64,000 nt of DNA from Cristatella mucedo (GCA_009760855.2 WPIO01000038.1:2196501-2260500), one strand, 5' to 3'; positions 25,050-64,000 are shown, numbered from the stretch's first letter. Made by a program: numbers and translations. Notes: generated by a model from the sequence alone, not told the origin.

Positions 25050-26072
25050 AAGCCGTCGGGATCTGCTGCAGCAACTGATAAACTGATTGCTTGCCTTGCC
25101 GACATTTGATCATGGATGTCGGAAAAGTTCTTGAAACTAAATGACTATAAAACAGAACTGCTGATCACAGGACACCCTAAACTTGTGACTGGATTAAAAG
25201 GCTTTGCTCTTCTAATAGGTGATGCTGTTGGGCGACCATCACCACGTGGTCGAAATTTAGGTGTCGTTTTCGACAACTGCCTTAATTTTAGAAGCTTCAT
25301 TCAGAAGACTGCTTCTACAGCTAATCATCACGTCCGATCCCTATCCAAGATTAGGAATTGTTTCCCATAGTTGCTTGTAAAAAATTTAACTAGCTCTGTA
25401 ATTCTATCTCGGCTTGATTATTGCTGTTCACTATTAGCTGGGCTGCCAAAGAAAGCTATTAGGCCACTGCAGCGGACTATGAACATGGCTGCAAGGCTAG
25501 TCTTCAAGTCCCAGCGGTTTGAGCACGTGTCTCCTTTGCTAAAAGAGCTAAAATGGATGCCGGTTGAGCAACGGATACAGAGCAAAGTTCTTACGCTGAC
25601 TCACAAGGCACGCCACGGCTTGGCTCCTTCGTACTTAACTGAACTGCTGCATCAGTTTTAGCCTGTTCACGCCAACAGGTCCTGTGTGGACAATAAATTA
25701 GCTGTTCTATTCCTCCGCTTAAAGACAGTTGGCTACAGAAGCTTTAGCTCTGCAGGTCCTAGACTGTGGAACTCGCTTCCACAATTCTTACGAAACGGCA
25801 ACTACTCTCCTACTGCCGACTATGGCTCATTCTTTTCAGCGGTCCTGAGCAGCTACTCCTATGCTACTCACTACCTCAACTGCTCTCCTGACTCTTCTAT
25901 GCTTCCCAATTTCTCTTTGTTTCGTGAGATGAGATGAGTTGGCTACCGAATGCGTACCGAAAGCCGCTTAGGCTGTAAGTGGCTATCAAAACTCTCCTGC
26001 GTAACACCCACATGATCTTTATGACTGTGAGGAGTTACAGACGGAGATACATTACATGACATTATATTACAT
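25050..26072 (+). mobile_element. LINE-A copy, longest of the family here
   Basis: From ATDKLIACLAD near the end of RT through MSEKFLKLNDYKTELLITGH, SRLDYCCSLLAGLPKKAIR, LLKELKWMPVEQRIQSKVLT and GPRLWNSLPQFLRNGNYSP to the NCSPDSSMLPNFSLFRE end, with stops at about 25370 and 25661. It ends in (ACATT)n-like sequence. Confidence 0.85.
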
Positions 26073-26770
26073 CTAGGTAGGTTGGAGGCAAAGAATAATA
26101 GGAACTAAAAGTGAGTAGCAGAACCTTGAATTCAATGTGCTGCTTGACTGGGAGCCAGTGGAAGTCGGCGAGAAGTGATGACATGTGGCAACTGCGAAGC
26201 TACCGGCAGACAGGCCTAGCTGCTGAGATTTACACCCACTGTAAGCGCCTGTTGAACAGGCCGGTAGACCAGCAAGCAGATAGTTACTGATATCGAGACG
26301 AGATGTTACAAACGATTGGAGCAATTTCGATGTATTATCCTTGGCAAAGCTAGCCCGAATGTAAGAAATGCAATGTAGCTGAAGTAAGCAGACTTGACTG
26401 TGGAGCTGATGTGGTCGTCTAGTGAGAGGTCACTTTGGAACAGGACACTTAGATTTCACGCAAATTTACCGTAAGATATGCTGAAAAAGCCAATTTTAAG
26501 CGTAAGGTTTTCCAACATCTACGTTACTTTTGGTTTGCCCATAAATACTAAGTTGATTTTATTATCATTAAATTTAAGAAAGCGCTCAGCCATCCTTATG
26601 CGGATGCTATCAATAAATGCAGCAAGGGAGCCTACAGAATTCGGTATACTGGAGGGCTTGGAGAGATAAAAGCAAAGGTACAACTGAGTGTCATCTGCGT
26701 AGAAGTGAAAGCCTAGATTGTGCCATGTAATCACATCAGCAAGAGCGAGAGTATTTGGCGAAAGAACTTA
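26073..26770 (-). mobile_element. LINE-B copy carrying the RT YADD motif
   Basis: The minus strand encodes LGFHFYADDTQLYLCF, the reverse-transcriptase catalytic box, then RMAERFLKFNDNKINLVFMG and the C-terminal segment to LHWLPVKQ-like sequence. Frameshifts separate the parts. Confidence 0.8.
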
Positions 26771-29700
26771 GTGTCTAGCGAGGAAGCTAAAAAGCATAAG
26801 TAAGATAACCGAAGGAAATATGTACGTCTCTTCTTTTTTGCACAGGCAGTGGTAAAGAGAGCAATCCCTACTCTAAAGCTGCCATTATTTATTAGATGCA
26901 CAAGTCAGTGTATAAAATTCGCCATAAACTGTGACGAAAGAGTTGCTGAAAGCAAAAGTGAGACAGCGAATAACTTACTAGGATTTTCTCTACCGATAAA
27001 ACTTTGAAGCCGCGAGATGCAGACCCCCCTATTGAACAACCAAAGTCTAACAGAAGCATAGATTAATCATTTTGCTGCTTATACTGCCGGCTCAAAGGAC
27101 CTAAGGCACTACATAAAGTTCTCACTGGCACCTCATGTGCTAGCAAGTCGCCGTTCAGCTTGAGCAACGCGTTTGTTGAAAGGAAATCGATGCCTAGACA
27201 TTTCCTTCTTAGCTAGCAGTCGCTTGAGATGTAGCTGCATGAGCCATAATCAGATCTAGGGCGGAGAATAAAGTGGTTTCAGAAAAAGTGAGCATTAAGT
27301 GTTTATCTAAATATATATGTAGAACCTCCAACGAATAGTATCTCTATTACCTGCTTACCTTGACCTAGAATAGCGTGAGATTCCTACTAGTTGCTGAGAT
27401 TCATTGTAGCCACCTGCCAAATGACTTTATCGCTTACTTTTAGATTCAAGTCGGCATGTCCGAAAATATGTACGGGGATTCTTTCTTGACGAGCGATGGA
27501 GTGTAAGCATTAATTCCATCAAATGTTCCCACACAAGCTACAAAAGCTACTAGGATTCGAAAGGCTCACTGTAGAGCGTCAAAGCAATCCGACGCTTTCT
27601 AGACTGGTGTGAAAGAAAGCCTGACAGAATTTCTTTCCAGGTAAACTATCCACAGAAGCTACACATTGCCAACGATAGCGACATCCAGACCTTCGGGAGA
27701 TTAATTCCACAAGCCATCTTATTTGGTCAATGGCGACCTAAAGGTACCGATAGGTTAATTGAGGGAGATACAGATGAAGAACGAAAGCGCACCGGCACAG
27801 TTATCTGAGAGGACCATAAGGGATTCGATGCTGTAGGTGAAAAGGGCAGTGTAAAAATTGAGACCGATATGTCCACACGTTCGGATGTGGCTGAATCTCC
27901 TTCATGCCCCAAGTCCTAGGAAGAGCTGGTGCAGTGGGCTCCCGTTAAAAAAGGCAAACAACTCCCAAACGCAGTAGCCAAGACACGGGTATGTTCCAAT
28001 AACTGCTACGGAAGTGGTTATTAAATCATTATTTAGATCAACTGCCTTATTCTGGCTCATCGTTGACATTTTTCGTTTTAATTAAAGATCTATTAGTAAG
28101 CTCACGAGTTTTCTAGTGCCACAGAATGAATCCCGACAGCCAACGGTTATTAAGAACTTAATTGGGTATTTCGTCAACGCTCATCATCGCCGTTAAATGA
28201 AAGAGGATTTCGTATTACAGCCTTACCTATAGCTCGCTCTATCAGCCTGATCAAGCAGAATATCTGCACAATGTAGCAGGCCGCTGTAGCAGTATCGCGT
28301 CCATCCTCCTGCACAGGAAGCAATCAGGTGCATTCTTAACTAGGGGAACTTCACTGTGAGTCGTGGAGATAAGGCAGCCATATAAACTCAGCTTCAGGCA
28401 CATTGGTGAGCTTGCGACTGCAAGTTCAGCCAGCGACTATGAAGTATTAAAGTGGGCTCGGGTTAAGAAATTGGGCTTACTGGTGACCTTACGACAGTGC
28501 AGCCAATTTCGACAGATGGTTATGCTTCAGAAAACCCTGCTTCGAGAAACTTTCAGCAAAATGCCTGTTCAGTGCTCTGATCGAGGGCTGAATAAGTGCC
28601 GAAGCCACAACGAAGCAGCCAGCAATTTCCCAGAAAGGTCTTTTACAAAGTACGGCCAAGCTGCAGCCCTGCTTTTATGGCTAGGCAACCATATCTAATT
28701 AATTCACTGCTCAATTTTCGTAGAGTTCCCTAAACAAACGCTATGTTCGAGCTGGCAGCACTAGCGTTTGTGTATCGTTTGCAGCCGGCGCCCTTTTTTG
28801 TATCCATTCTTTGCCACGATGGCAGCACATGCACCCTGGCTGTACCATTCGTTTGGCAGTGTCTGCTGTCCGATCACTTGGGCGAAGCAAGACTTCTCAT
28901 CTGCACAGCTCCCACCAGCAAGTAGGTGGCCTCTATACATTGCAGCCAGCTGCTGATTGGCCGACTGCGACCTAAGTAACAAAGAGAGGTCGCTACATTG
29001 GCTAGGCAAAATGACGACACGTGTCTCAAGCCGCGAAACACTAAACATTCAAGCACAGGCGAGATGCAGCAATCATGATCGATCAGCACACACCAGACTG
29101 CTGGCAATCAACCGCAGAGAAGCACGGCTACGCACAGCAAAGGTAAGGCCATAGCTAGCAGCACAGATAAAAATTGGTTGCTAGTATTCAGTGCCATGTG
29201 CACATGCCTGCTGCTCAACAAGACGCCTGGCTTGGTTAGCTTAAGAAGCAGCAGCTCAATTTCCGACACAGCTAGCTCACAAATTGACGAGGCATAGATG
29301 AACACGAACAGCAAAGAGCCCAGGTTTTGTCAAACCCACAGCACAAAGTGGGTCGACAAAACTAACCCACCAGCTATGCGTAGGTGTCCAGCTGATTCCA
29401 CAGACTATGAAGGAAGAGCCATGCATTCCTTAAGTACGACAAATAGCCGCAAAGCATTTCCATGGTAGCCGTAGTCATGCTCCAGCAACTGCAGTGGCCG
29501 CTGTCTTGACTTCCTGACTGGACTTGTTGGCAGTCATGCCAATGCTGCCAGCATAGGCTTTCACAAATCAGCACGGCCAAGGAAAAGTCCGCTGACCTCG
29601 GCCAGGTAGATAACCAACCGACTTTTCTAACGCTGTGCAGTCACTGCATGACACCCACTTGACGGTGGACTATGTACATGGCACTCCATCGCAGCGATTA

Positions 29701-30271
29701 GGGCTGCGGGCAGCAGAGGCGACCTTCCTTCTCAATTCCAAAAAGTCTACACCCAGCTACCGAAGGGAAGGGTCGAGTCACGTGAGCTGTCACATCAGAA
29801 GTTGGCTGCGCCACCGAGAGCCGATCGAGGCTGTGAGCCGCCGCCGAAACCTCTCGCGGTGCTAGCGCCGCCAGCTGACTGTTGAGCGTGTGCAGCAATC
29901 GTCACTTCTTCCATGAAGCTACAGTCACATGCGCTCATCGATTAGAAACACGTGACTAGAGCAAGAGCAATACTGAATAGTTAACCGGTCAAATGACGAT
30001 GCAGATTTGCCAAGCAGCAGAGTTTGCATGCACTTAGGTGATGACACTGACAGTGGAAACGTGAGCCATGGGACGGCAAAGTTTTGTAAGGTCATAGCTT
30101 TCGAACCAAATGTAATTGTTGATCACTGAGCGAAGTCGCCATTAGTGCTGATCATTCTGACTAGCGAAGCCCCAAAGCAATTCCCCATCCTGCTCTAAAC
30201 CTGTGCTGCACCTGACGTACGATTAGTTTGGAAACAGGCAGCAGCCACTCTTGAGATTAGTAAATGCTGAC
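26771..30271. other. No recognised gene; 3' flank of VPS45
   Basis: VPS45 transcription would run into this stretch, but no AATAAA is seen on the minus strand within about 1.5 kb of its stop. A plus frame of 111 codons (28363-28698) and overlapping minus frames have no recognisable product. An inverted CCAAT (CTGATTGGC) lies near 28953. Confidence 0.4.
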
Positions 30272-54861
<24,590 letters not shown>

Positions 54862-55300
54862 CTTTCGGTTCGGGCTGAGTCGGAACACGGACGGTAAGTA
54901 AGACCACGCCCCTAAACCACGAAGGCAAATTCACTGGATGCTAGGCAGCTTTCCTCGGGCTTCTTGCCATTAAGAAACGTGGCGAAACGTGGTCGAAGCG
55001 CGAAACTAGAGGCGCTCCTCCAAGGACGCGCGGCACCTTCGCAAGGCCCAGCAGATGGGCAGGCGCCAGCAGCCCACCGGAAAAAACTAACAGTTGGACA
55101 CGCTGTAGTTTCCGGTTTGTCTCAGCATATGCGTCCGTTGCGATGGTGCTGCCGCTAACAGCCTCGCAGGACGTGCGCTGTCGTAGCTTTGTGAGAGCAC
55201 GACAAGCGAGGGAGCGCCACGCATAAATGAGGCACCGCAATGGCGGCGGCCCCTTTGCTCCGCTACGCATAAATGGGTGCGACAGCGACGACTTGTTAAG
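54862..55300 (-). promoter_or_regulatory. GC-rich upstream flank of VPS45, likely promoter region
   Basis: Relatively CpG-rich compared with neighbours, directly upstream of the VPS45 ATG. A CCACGCCCC box (GC/CACCC type) lies at about 54904-54912, a CAATGGCGGC box near 55228, and ACGCATAAATG occurs twice (55219 and 55265). No TATA box in a convincing position. The assignment rests on position and composition only. Confidence 0.4.
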
Positions 55301-55316
55301 AGAGAACTTATTATGT

Positions 55317-55592
55317 AAAACACACCTATTTAGGACAGCATTTAGTGGGTCCCTGTGATTCATCCTTCATGTGCTTACGCGTGCTGACACTGTGCATGCT
55401 GCTACTAACCACATTTGCATGCTGACCCTGTGCATGTCATCCCTAACCATGTTATTCATTTTGTTTGTCTATCAGGCATGATATTACTCACCGTTCAATT
55501 GCATTTTCCTTTGCAGCAAATGTAAAGCGCCTAGAAAGAGATTAAGTTCTCTGAGGGCGCTTTATCAAGTGCATTATTGTTGTCATTATTAT
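55317..55592 (+). mobile_element. LINE-B 3' UTR copy upstream of VPS45
   Basis: Starts at ACACACCTATTTAGGACAGC and runs through the whole 3' UTR to GAGATTAAGTTCTCTGAGGG and an AT-rich end. A young-looking, severely 5'-truncated insertion about 460 bp from the VPS45 start codon. Confidence 0.85.
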
Positions 55593-55949
55593 TAATTAGG
55601 TAGTCGCCGATTCCTCGGTTAGTACGCCGGACCGTCGACGGACTCGCAACTCCTGCAACTCGCTGCCAAATGACGGTGCACATGACCGTCTACTCGGAGC
55701 TCAGAATTTAGCGTTTCATAGATGCTTGTGATTCAATATGGAGCACTGAGGGAACCGTGGAGCGTTTATTTTTCAGATGGCTTGAAAAATACCCACTTGC
55801 CACACTGAACTACCGCACTAATAAATACACTGACGCCCCGCTGCAGCGAAATCTGCGAGAAAATGCGCCTTTGCTGCGACGCGACCTTTGACCGGCTGGG
55901 CGAAGGCACTCGTCAATCTGGGAAGTTGGGTAGAAGAAGCTCGCTAAGA

Positions 55950-56100
55950 CAATGTCGCGCTGGTTTGGCCCTGGTGCTTTCGCCCCGACCAAGGCCTGAC
56001 CGAGGTCGTGGGCGCGAGCCCAGTGGCATACGGGAAACGCCCGAATAGATATTAAGTTCACTTAGGGTGCTATGCATTTTTATTATATCATATTAATATT
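55950..56100 (+). mobile_element. SINE-1 copy, full length
   Basis: CTGGTTTGGCCCTGGTGCTT head, GAGGTCGTGGGCGCGAGCCC B-box region, GAATAGATATTAAGTTCACT and AGGGTGCTATGCATTTTTAT tail. Confidence 0.75.
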
Positions 56101-56629
56101 ATTTTATAACAATACTCGGAGCCCGGCTCGCAATATCCTGGTCGCTCAGTATCCGCGAAGGATGGATGGCTGACGTTCCTCGACAACGCGGCAACTACTG
56201 AAAGTACGCGGACCCAATGTCTAACGTGGAAGGTTAGCGCGTTTGCCATTAATGTTCGTACCTTATATTCCGCTTTCCCTGTACTATGTCGCTCGTAGGC
56301 CATCGAGTCCTGTAGCTGGGGCCATCGGCGAGCTTAGGAGTTCCCGCTTATGAGTCCCCGCTATGCAGTCACTCGTACCGCTGACGAGATGTTTGGCATC
56401 CGAGGCAACGGCGGCCACCTTGAGATTGCTTCGGTCCGAGGGCGTCCCGTACGCTTTCGGGAATGCATTGATGTCTTCCACATTCCATGTAACCTAATGA
56501 ACTTGGGTTCCTCCGATAGTGCATTAATTTTCCCTGTTCTTGTTCGTGTGTCTAGTGCGCCTGCTGCTTCCGCTGTTGTAACTAGTGCAGCAGCATCGGC
56601 CACTATTGCACGTTTGGGAAATTGACTCG

Positions 56630-56822
56630 GTGCTGCGTCCGGCCTTTGATGTAAGGATGTGGCCCGCTACAGATGCACTCCCCCATTTGCTGTGTGTCAG
56701 TAAGCTCGTATATATACTCGTTTAGAGAATAAAGATTAAGTCTTGTTGACCACTCACGTGCGTAATGTGTTTCCGTTAGACTCCTTAAGGACAACAGCCG
56801 CAGAATAAAATACTGTCACACA
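56630..56822. mobile_element. LTR-like end (possible Ty3/Gypsy-type fragment)
   Basis: Contains TCGTATATATACTCG, then AGAATAAAGATTAAG and terminates in ACTGTCACA; on the other strand this begins TGTGACAGTATTTTATTC. TG/CA ends with an AATAAA-bearing interior suggest an LTR, but no second LTR, primer-binding site or pol was found, so it may be a solo fragment or chance. Confidence 0.3.
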
Positions 56823-56869
56823 ATAGGTGCCTGGGATGAATTCAAATTAAAAGGCTTAATTCAAGGGCC

Positions 56870-58740
56870 GCTCATCCGGCTCTGGCCCTGCGACAGGCGT
56901 CACTCGAATAATTGCGATACAGCTGTCATTTCCACAATAAACGTCAAAAAACAGCAATTGCATTTAAATTATACAGAATAGTTTTACGGGTTTACCCACC
57001 AAATTTCGTGCAATTGCGCTAGCCCGTTCTCTTGACATAGCATGAAATCGCCTGCTCAAGCAACCTTTTACACATTTGAACGGCTACACACCTGCCATTT
57101 CCACAAAATGTTCGCAAAACTGTAACTTCGATTCAAAATTGTGCAGAAAAGTACGCCAAGTTTACTCGCAAATTTCATGCGATTGCGCTTGCGTTTTATT
57201 GTGTTATGACTTCAGATGGCCCGGTCCAAATGGCAGCCCGAAACATTCGAACTGCAATAAAGCTACCGTTTTCACAAAATGCTTCGCGAAACTGCGATTT
57301 TGATATCTACTTTCATAAAACATGATTTCTTTACAGTATCTGTGAAGTGCCTAGAAAGAGTTTCACTTCTCTAAGGTTGATGTACAAATTTATTATTATT
57401 ATTCTTTAAACAGTGTTGCATGTTAACCCACCAGATCTCATGCAATTGCGCTATTGCATTCTCATGCTGTAGCCTCCAGTGACCGGGCCCTGAGAGCAGC
57501 CCTAAATGAGTGAACTGCGAAATAGTTTCTACAAAAAGATTCACTCAATTGCAGTTTTTATTTTAAATAATAGAAAATAGTGTTCCATGTTTATACACCA
57601 AATTTTAGGTGATTGCACTTTCGGTCTGTCATGCTGCGGCCTCCGATCGCCTCCTCCTTGCAAGTAATCGAATTGCAATATAGCTGCCATTTCCACGATC
57701 ACCATTGCACAGCTGCAGCGTTGACTAAGTGTTATAGAAAACAGTGTTCCGGATTTACACACGATATTTCGTGCAACTACGCATGCCCGTTTATGCGCAA
57801 CGGCCTCTTTTGGCCTTGGCAGCTGTGCAATGCCCCGAACTGCGATACAGCTGCAGTTTCCGTAATAGGCGTCGTGCAACTGCGGTTTTGATTTAAATTT
57901 CAGAAAATGGAGCTCCCTATTTATCAACCGAATTTTATGGCATCGTGCATGGGCGTTTTCATCCTATGGACGCTGATGGCCCAGGCGAGACAGCCTCCAT
58001 ACGTTACTGAACTGTGATGCAGTTGCCATTACCACAATAAGCATCGAGCAGTTGCGGGTTTTGATTGCAAATCATGGAAAACAGCATTCCGGGTTTGCCT
58101 TCACAATTTCATACGACTGCAGATGGGTGCTATTATGCTACTGTCTTCAACGGCCAGGACCAGCCGGCCTCCCTACGTTGTCGCACAGCGATACAACTGC
58201 TAATTTCTCAATAAGCGTTTCGCAACTGCGCTTTTAATTCCCCATTATAGAAACCAGTTTCAAGGTTTGTCAATCAATTTCCTATCATATCACATGGGGT
58301 TTGTCAATCTGTGGCCTCCGATGGTCCGGGCCAGTAAGCCTACCTGCATAATCGAACTTTGATGCAGCTTCAATTTCCACAACACGCGTGGCGCAACTTC
58401 GGTTGTGATTCCAGAATATAAAAAACAGCGTTTTGGGTTTGCCGACAAAGCTTTGTGCAATTGAGCATGTGCGTTCTCATGATATAGCCTCCAATAGCCC
58501 TGGCCATCGTCCCATTTCAAACTGCGATACAGCTACTGTTGCGACAGTAGGCATAGTGCAACTGCGGTTGCGATAGTACACTGTCGAATACAGCATTATG
58601 GCTGTAGTGATTAAATGTAGGGCAATTTTCAATGCATGCGCGTTGCAGCTGTATCGCAGTTCGAAATTGGACTGTGACCGGGACCATTGGAGGTCATTTC
58701 GCGAGAACGCGAATGCGAATTGCACAAAACGTTGAGTTAG
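56870..58740 (+). repeat. Degenerate satellite, about 172-bp period, about 11 units
   Basis: A marker block (GAACTGCGATACAGCTGC and variants) recurs at about 56910, 57078, 57249, 57511, 57669, 57839, 58011, 58183, 58355 and 58518. Typical steps are 168-172 bp. Other conserved blocks are TTCCACAATAAGC, CAACTGCGGTTTTGAT, GAAAACAG, TTTCGTGCAATTGCGC and CCTCCGATGGCC. Units are clearly diverged. The last unit is inverted (58643-58740). Confidence 0.85.
57320..57405 (+). mobile_element. LINE-B tail inserted in the satellite
   Basis: AACATGATTTCTTTACAGTA, then GTGCCTAGAAAGAGTTTCAC and an ATTATTATTATT end. It explains the one long step (262 bp) in the satellite register. Confidence 0.7.
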
Positions 58741-58794
58741 GATTAATCAAAGCGTCGGGATATATGTATGTATATCATTATATTATATAATATA

Positions 58795-58930
58795 ATGAAT
58801 ATAATACATTTTAGAGCCCCCTAAGAGACCCTTTATCTCTGTCCACGCGCATCACGTGCGCCGCAGCACTCAAGCCATTTACCTCGTTCGTCTAGTGCCT
58901 TCACCTTGACCTCGGTCGTTAATGGCAATG
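58795..58930 (-). mobile_element. SINE-1 copy, diverged
   Basis: TTTTAGAGCCCCCTAAGAGA, then CCGCAGCACTCAAGCCATTT and CTTGACCTCGGTCG; the reverse complement of SINE-1 with a decayed B box. Confidence 0.5.
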
Positions 58931-59137
58931 CTCTGAGCGCTACTTCCTTTGTAAACCGATCTGTAACCGATTTGTAAACCGACCAACGTAGTGAGCGAGC
59001 GGGCACGCCGCGAGAGAGCGAGCGGCCATAATACTCTGAGACATCCGAGCCTCGTTTGGGCTACCAGAAGAATGGAGCTCGCGCGCCGAGCGAAATACGA
59101 TCGGAATCGGTATTGGAACCTGGAATTAGAGAGTTGT

Positions 59138-59143
59138 TTTATT
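59138..59143 (-). promoter_or_regulatory. Candidate poly(A) signal for the pentapeptide-repeat ORF
   Basis: AATAAA on the minus strand about 400 nt after the stop at 59542. This is the only support for a transcript end on this strand. Confidence 0.3.
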
Positions 59144-59541
59144 TTCATTCTCCAACGCGAACACGGGGCAATACAGTCATCAAAACATGAAACATCCGTT
59201 GCGCCAAAAAGTTAAATCCAGAGCTGAACCATGATTGAAATGTTGCAATAGTAATTGCAGGTTTTCGAATGGGACGAACGGCAAGACGTAAAGTTCGCAA
59301 GAGTCGCGGCATCACCGAAACTTATCGTTAAGCGGCGAGGCTAGTCAGTGCCTTGGCTGTGCAACGGCAAACAACGACGCCGACGATCGTAGCAATGACA
59401 AAGACAGTCAAATAATGTGATGACGGTCAGCGATGAAGGCGACTGATTGTCACAGCTGCAATGGCGGAAGAGCCTGGCTTGGTCGTCGTACGGTCTTGAC
59501 AGCGACGGCGGGGAGACACTCTTTCGATTGGGCCATAACCT

Positions 59542-62736
<3,195 letters not shown>

Positions 62737-62904
62737 CAGCTTTTCGCTGGAAAAAATACAGGAACGAAAGCGATAGATATTTTAGCTTGCATCTTCCGGA
62801 AGCTGCGACCAGGCATCCAAGCAAGATCAAACAAACTAGGGGCAGCTAAGGAGAAAACTGAGGAATGCAGGAAATGATAGCAACATAATAACAATACCAA
62901 TAAC

Positions 62905-63000
62905 TATAATTCGTGGGATCGAGCCCTGTGGCACATGTGAAGCCCCTGAATAGAGATTAAATTCGCTTATGGTACTATACAAACGAATTATATTATAATT
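62905..63000 (+). mobile_element. SINE-1 copy, 5'-truncated
   Basis: TCGTGGGATCGAGCCCTGTG (B box), GAATAGAGATTAAATTCGCT and ATGGTACTATACAAACGAAT tail. Confidence 0.7.
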
Positions 63001-63004
63001 GTCG

Positions 63005-63115
63005 TAATACAAAAAATACATGAGTATATCGCCCTCAGAAAACTCCATCTCTTTCTAGGCAATATATATATACGCTGCAAAGGAAGCAAGATTAACGGTC
63101 AGTGGCAGCTTGACA
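63005..63115 (-). mobile_element. LINE-B 3' tail copy
   Basis: GAGTATATCGCCCTCAGAAA, then CATCTCTTTCTAGGCAATAT and TGCAAAGGAAGCAAGATTAA. Confidence 0.65.
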
Positions 63116-63606
63116 GCAAACAACCGCAGGATAGCAACAAATCGCAGAGAGGCCGGTGGGCCAGTGAAGTCACCGGTCGAAGTCACCTAATTGCAGTCGG
63201 GCCTAATAATCTCAACGATTAATAATCGTCATAACTTAGATTGCATTTTTTAAAGGTAAACCTACTAGAATGAAAATAAAAAAAATAAATGTTGACTCAT
63301 TTTTGGAATATTTCAATCATCTAAATTCAAAGTTGCGTCCGGTGGCGGAAGCGGCGGCGTCCTATTTGAGGATGAAACTTCCGTTTCGCAGATGTCGCTC
63401 GCGCCGCATTATGAGCTGAGCGCGAATGACGCAAAGGCGAGGTACAGCTGTGCGGTGCAGGACTGGCTGCTACTAGTTATCTAGTAGCCTCGGCTAGCCT
63501 GCTCAAATCCTATCTTCGACCGGATGCGGTAGACTCAAACACAGCTCCCTAAAAAAATCCGGCTGCAAGCTGTAAGCTCTCACGGCTTTCCAATGATCCA
63601 TTCTCG
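63116..63606. other. No recognised gene
   Basis: No open frame of note. Composition shifts from AT-rich to GC-rich at about 63330. Confidence 0.35.
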
Positions 63607-63966
63607 CTATACTTTGCAACAGCCCGCTAGCTGTTGCCAAAAATGAGCATCGTAGGCTTGGCTAAAACTTGCCGCCGCCAACGCCGCCGATGCTGCCAAC
63701 GCCGCCGACGCTGCTGCCGCTGTTGCAGCCGCCGCCGCCGCTGCTGCTGTCGCTACTGACCAGCGAAACGCACTGCTGCTACTGTTGCCACTACTGAGCG
63801 ACTTCCTCATAATGAATGCAATAGAGACTCGTCTAATCTCACGAAGAGCTGCTGCTGCTTCTGCTGCTGGCGCTTCCTCTCTCCGCCGGCGTTTTACTCC
63901 GTTTGTCAGCGCTACGGCAACGACGTCGCGACGGCGACGGTGGCATTGTTGGACAGAACGTTGCAT
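63607..63966 (-). CDS. Low-complexity Ala/Arg-rich open frame, unsupported
   Basis: 119 codons from an ATG at 63964-63966: an Arg-rich start (CHRRRRD, KRRRREE), then long Ala runs from GCC/GCT triplets at 63665-63765. It could be the first exon of a gene transcribed leftward, possibly upstream of the 1064-codon ORF, since a GTATAG donor-like site follows GCCK near its end; but the phase does not fit the acceptor at 62748. More likely a GC-rich triplet-repeat artefact at a CpG-rich segment. Confidence 0.2.
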   Translation of the reverse strand: MQRSVQQCHRRRRDVVAVALTNGVKRRRREEAPAAEAAAALREIRRVSIAFIMRKSLSSGNSSSSAFRWSVATAAAAAAAATAAAASAALAASAALAAASFSQAYDAHFWQQLAGCCKV

Positions 63967-64000
63967 GCTCGCCGTCGTTTTCCAAGAGGCGTTCAGACAA

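Noticed and set aside
56870-58740. Active centromere from the 172-bp period
   Set aside because: The array is only about 11 diverged units long and is interrupted by a LINE tail. The period alone is not evidence.

Overview
The window is nuclear DNA of an animal, probably an invertebrate. Genes have long introns with GT-AG boundaries. The DNA between exons is full of 5'-truncated non-LTR retrotransposons of the CR1/L2 type, tRNA-derived SINEs and long dinucleotide microsatellites. No bacterial-style operons, rRNA genes or CRISPR arrays are visible. The phylum cannot be assigned from the sequence alone.

Layout. (1) 1-2.3 kb: the 3' end of a plus-strand gene for a type I membrane protein (one Ig-like domain and a transmembrane helix), ending next to two SINEs. 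(2) 2.3-30 kb: no host gene I can recognise; LINE-A, LINE-B and SINE copies, an old LINE endonuclease fragment at 21-22 kb, a diverged repeat pair at 15.3/17.7 kb, and large microsatellite clusters. (3) 30.3-54.9 kb, minus strand: a complete VPS45 gene (Sec1/Munc18 family). I reconstructed 12 coding exons whose phases all match, giving 565 codons plus stop, close to the 570 residues of the human protein. Its introns hold many LINE/SINE insertions, microsatellites and two perfect hairpins. (4) 54.9-56.8 kb: the GC-rich upstream flank of VPS45, a LINE-B tail, a SINE and an LTR-like end. (5) 56.87-58.74 kb: a degenerate satellite of about 172-bp period that ends in an inverted unit. (6) 59.5-62.7 kb, minus strand: a 1064-codon open frame with an Arg-Arg-x-Trp-rich head, nearly 90 Ala-Thr-Asp pentapeptide repeats from a 15-bp minisatellite, and a C-terminal pair of hydrophobic helices. 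(7) 62.9-64 kb: SINE and LINE tails, then a GC-rich alanine-coding stretch at the window edge.

The genes do not form a pathway. VPS45 is a housekeeping endosomal/trans-Golgi SNARE regulator. The Ig-like protein is a surface protein of unknown role. The pentapeptide-repeat ORF is the most unusual object: a +2 and a -2 indel inside the repeat cancel out about 105 bp apart, so the frame stays open over 3.2 kb. The mobile elements show a clear LINE/SINE partnership, because the 3' tails of SINE-1 and LINE-B are alike, and nested insertions allow relative dating.
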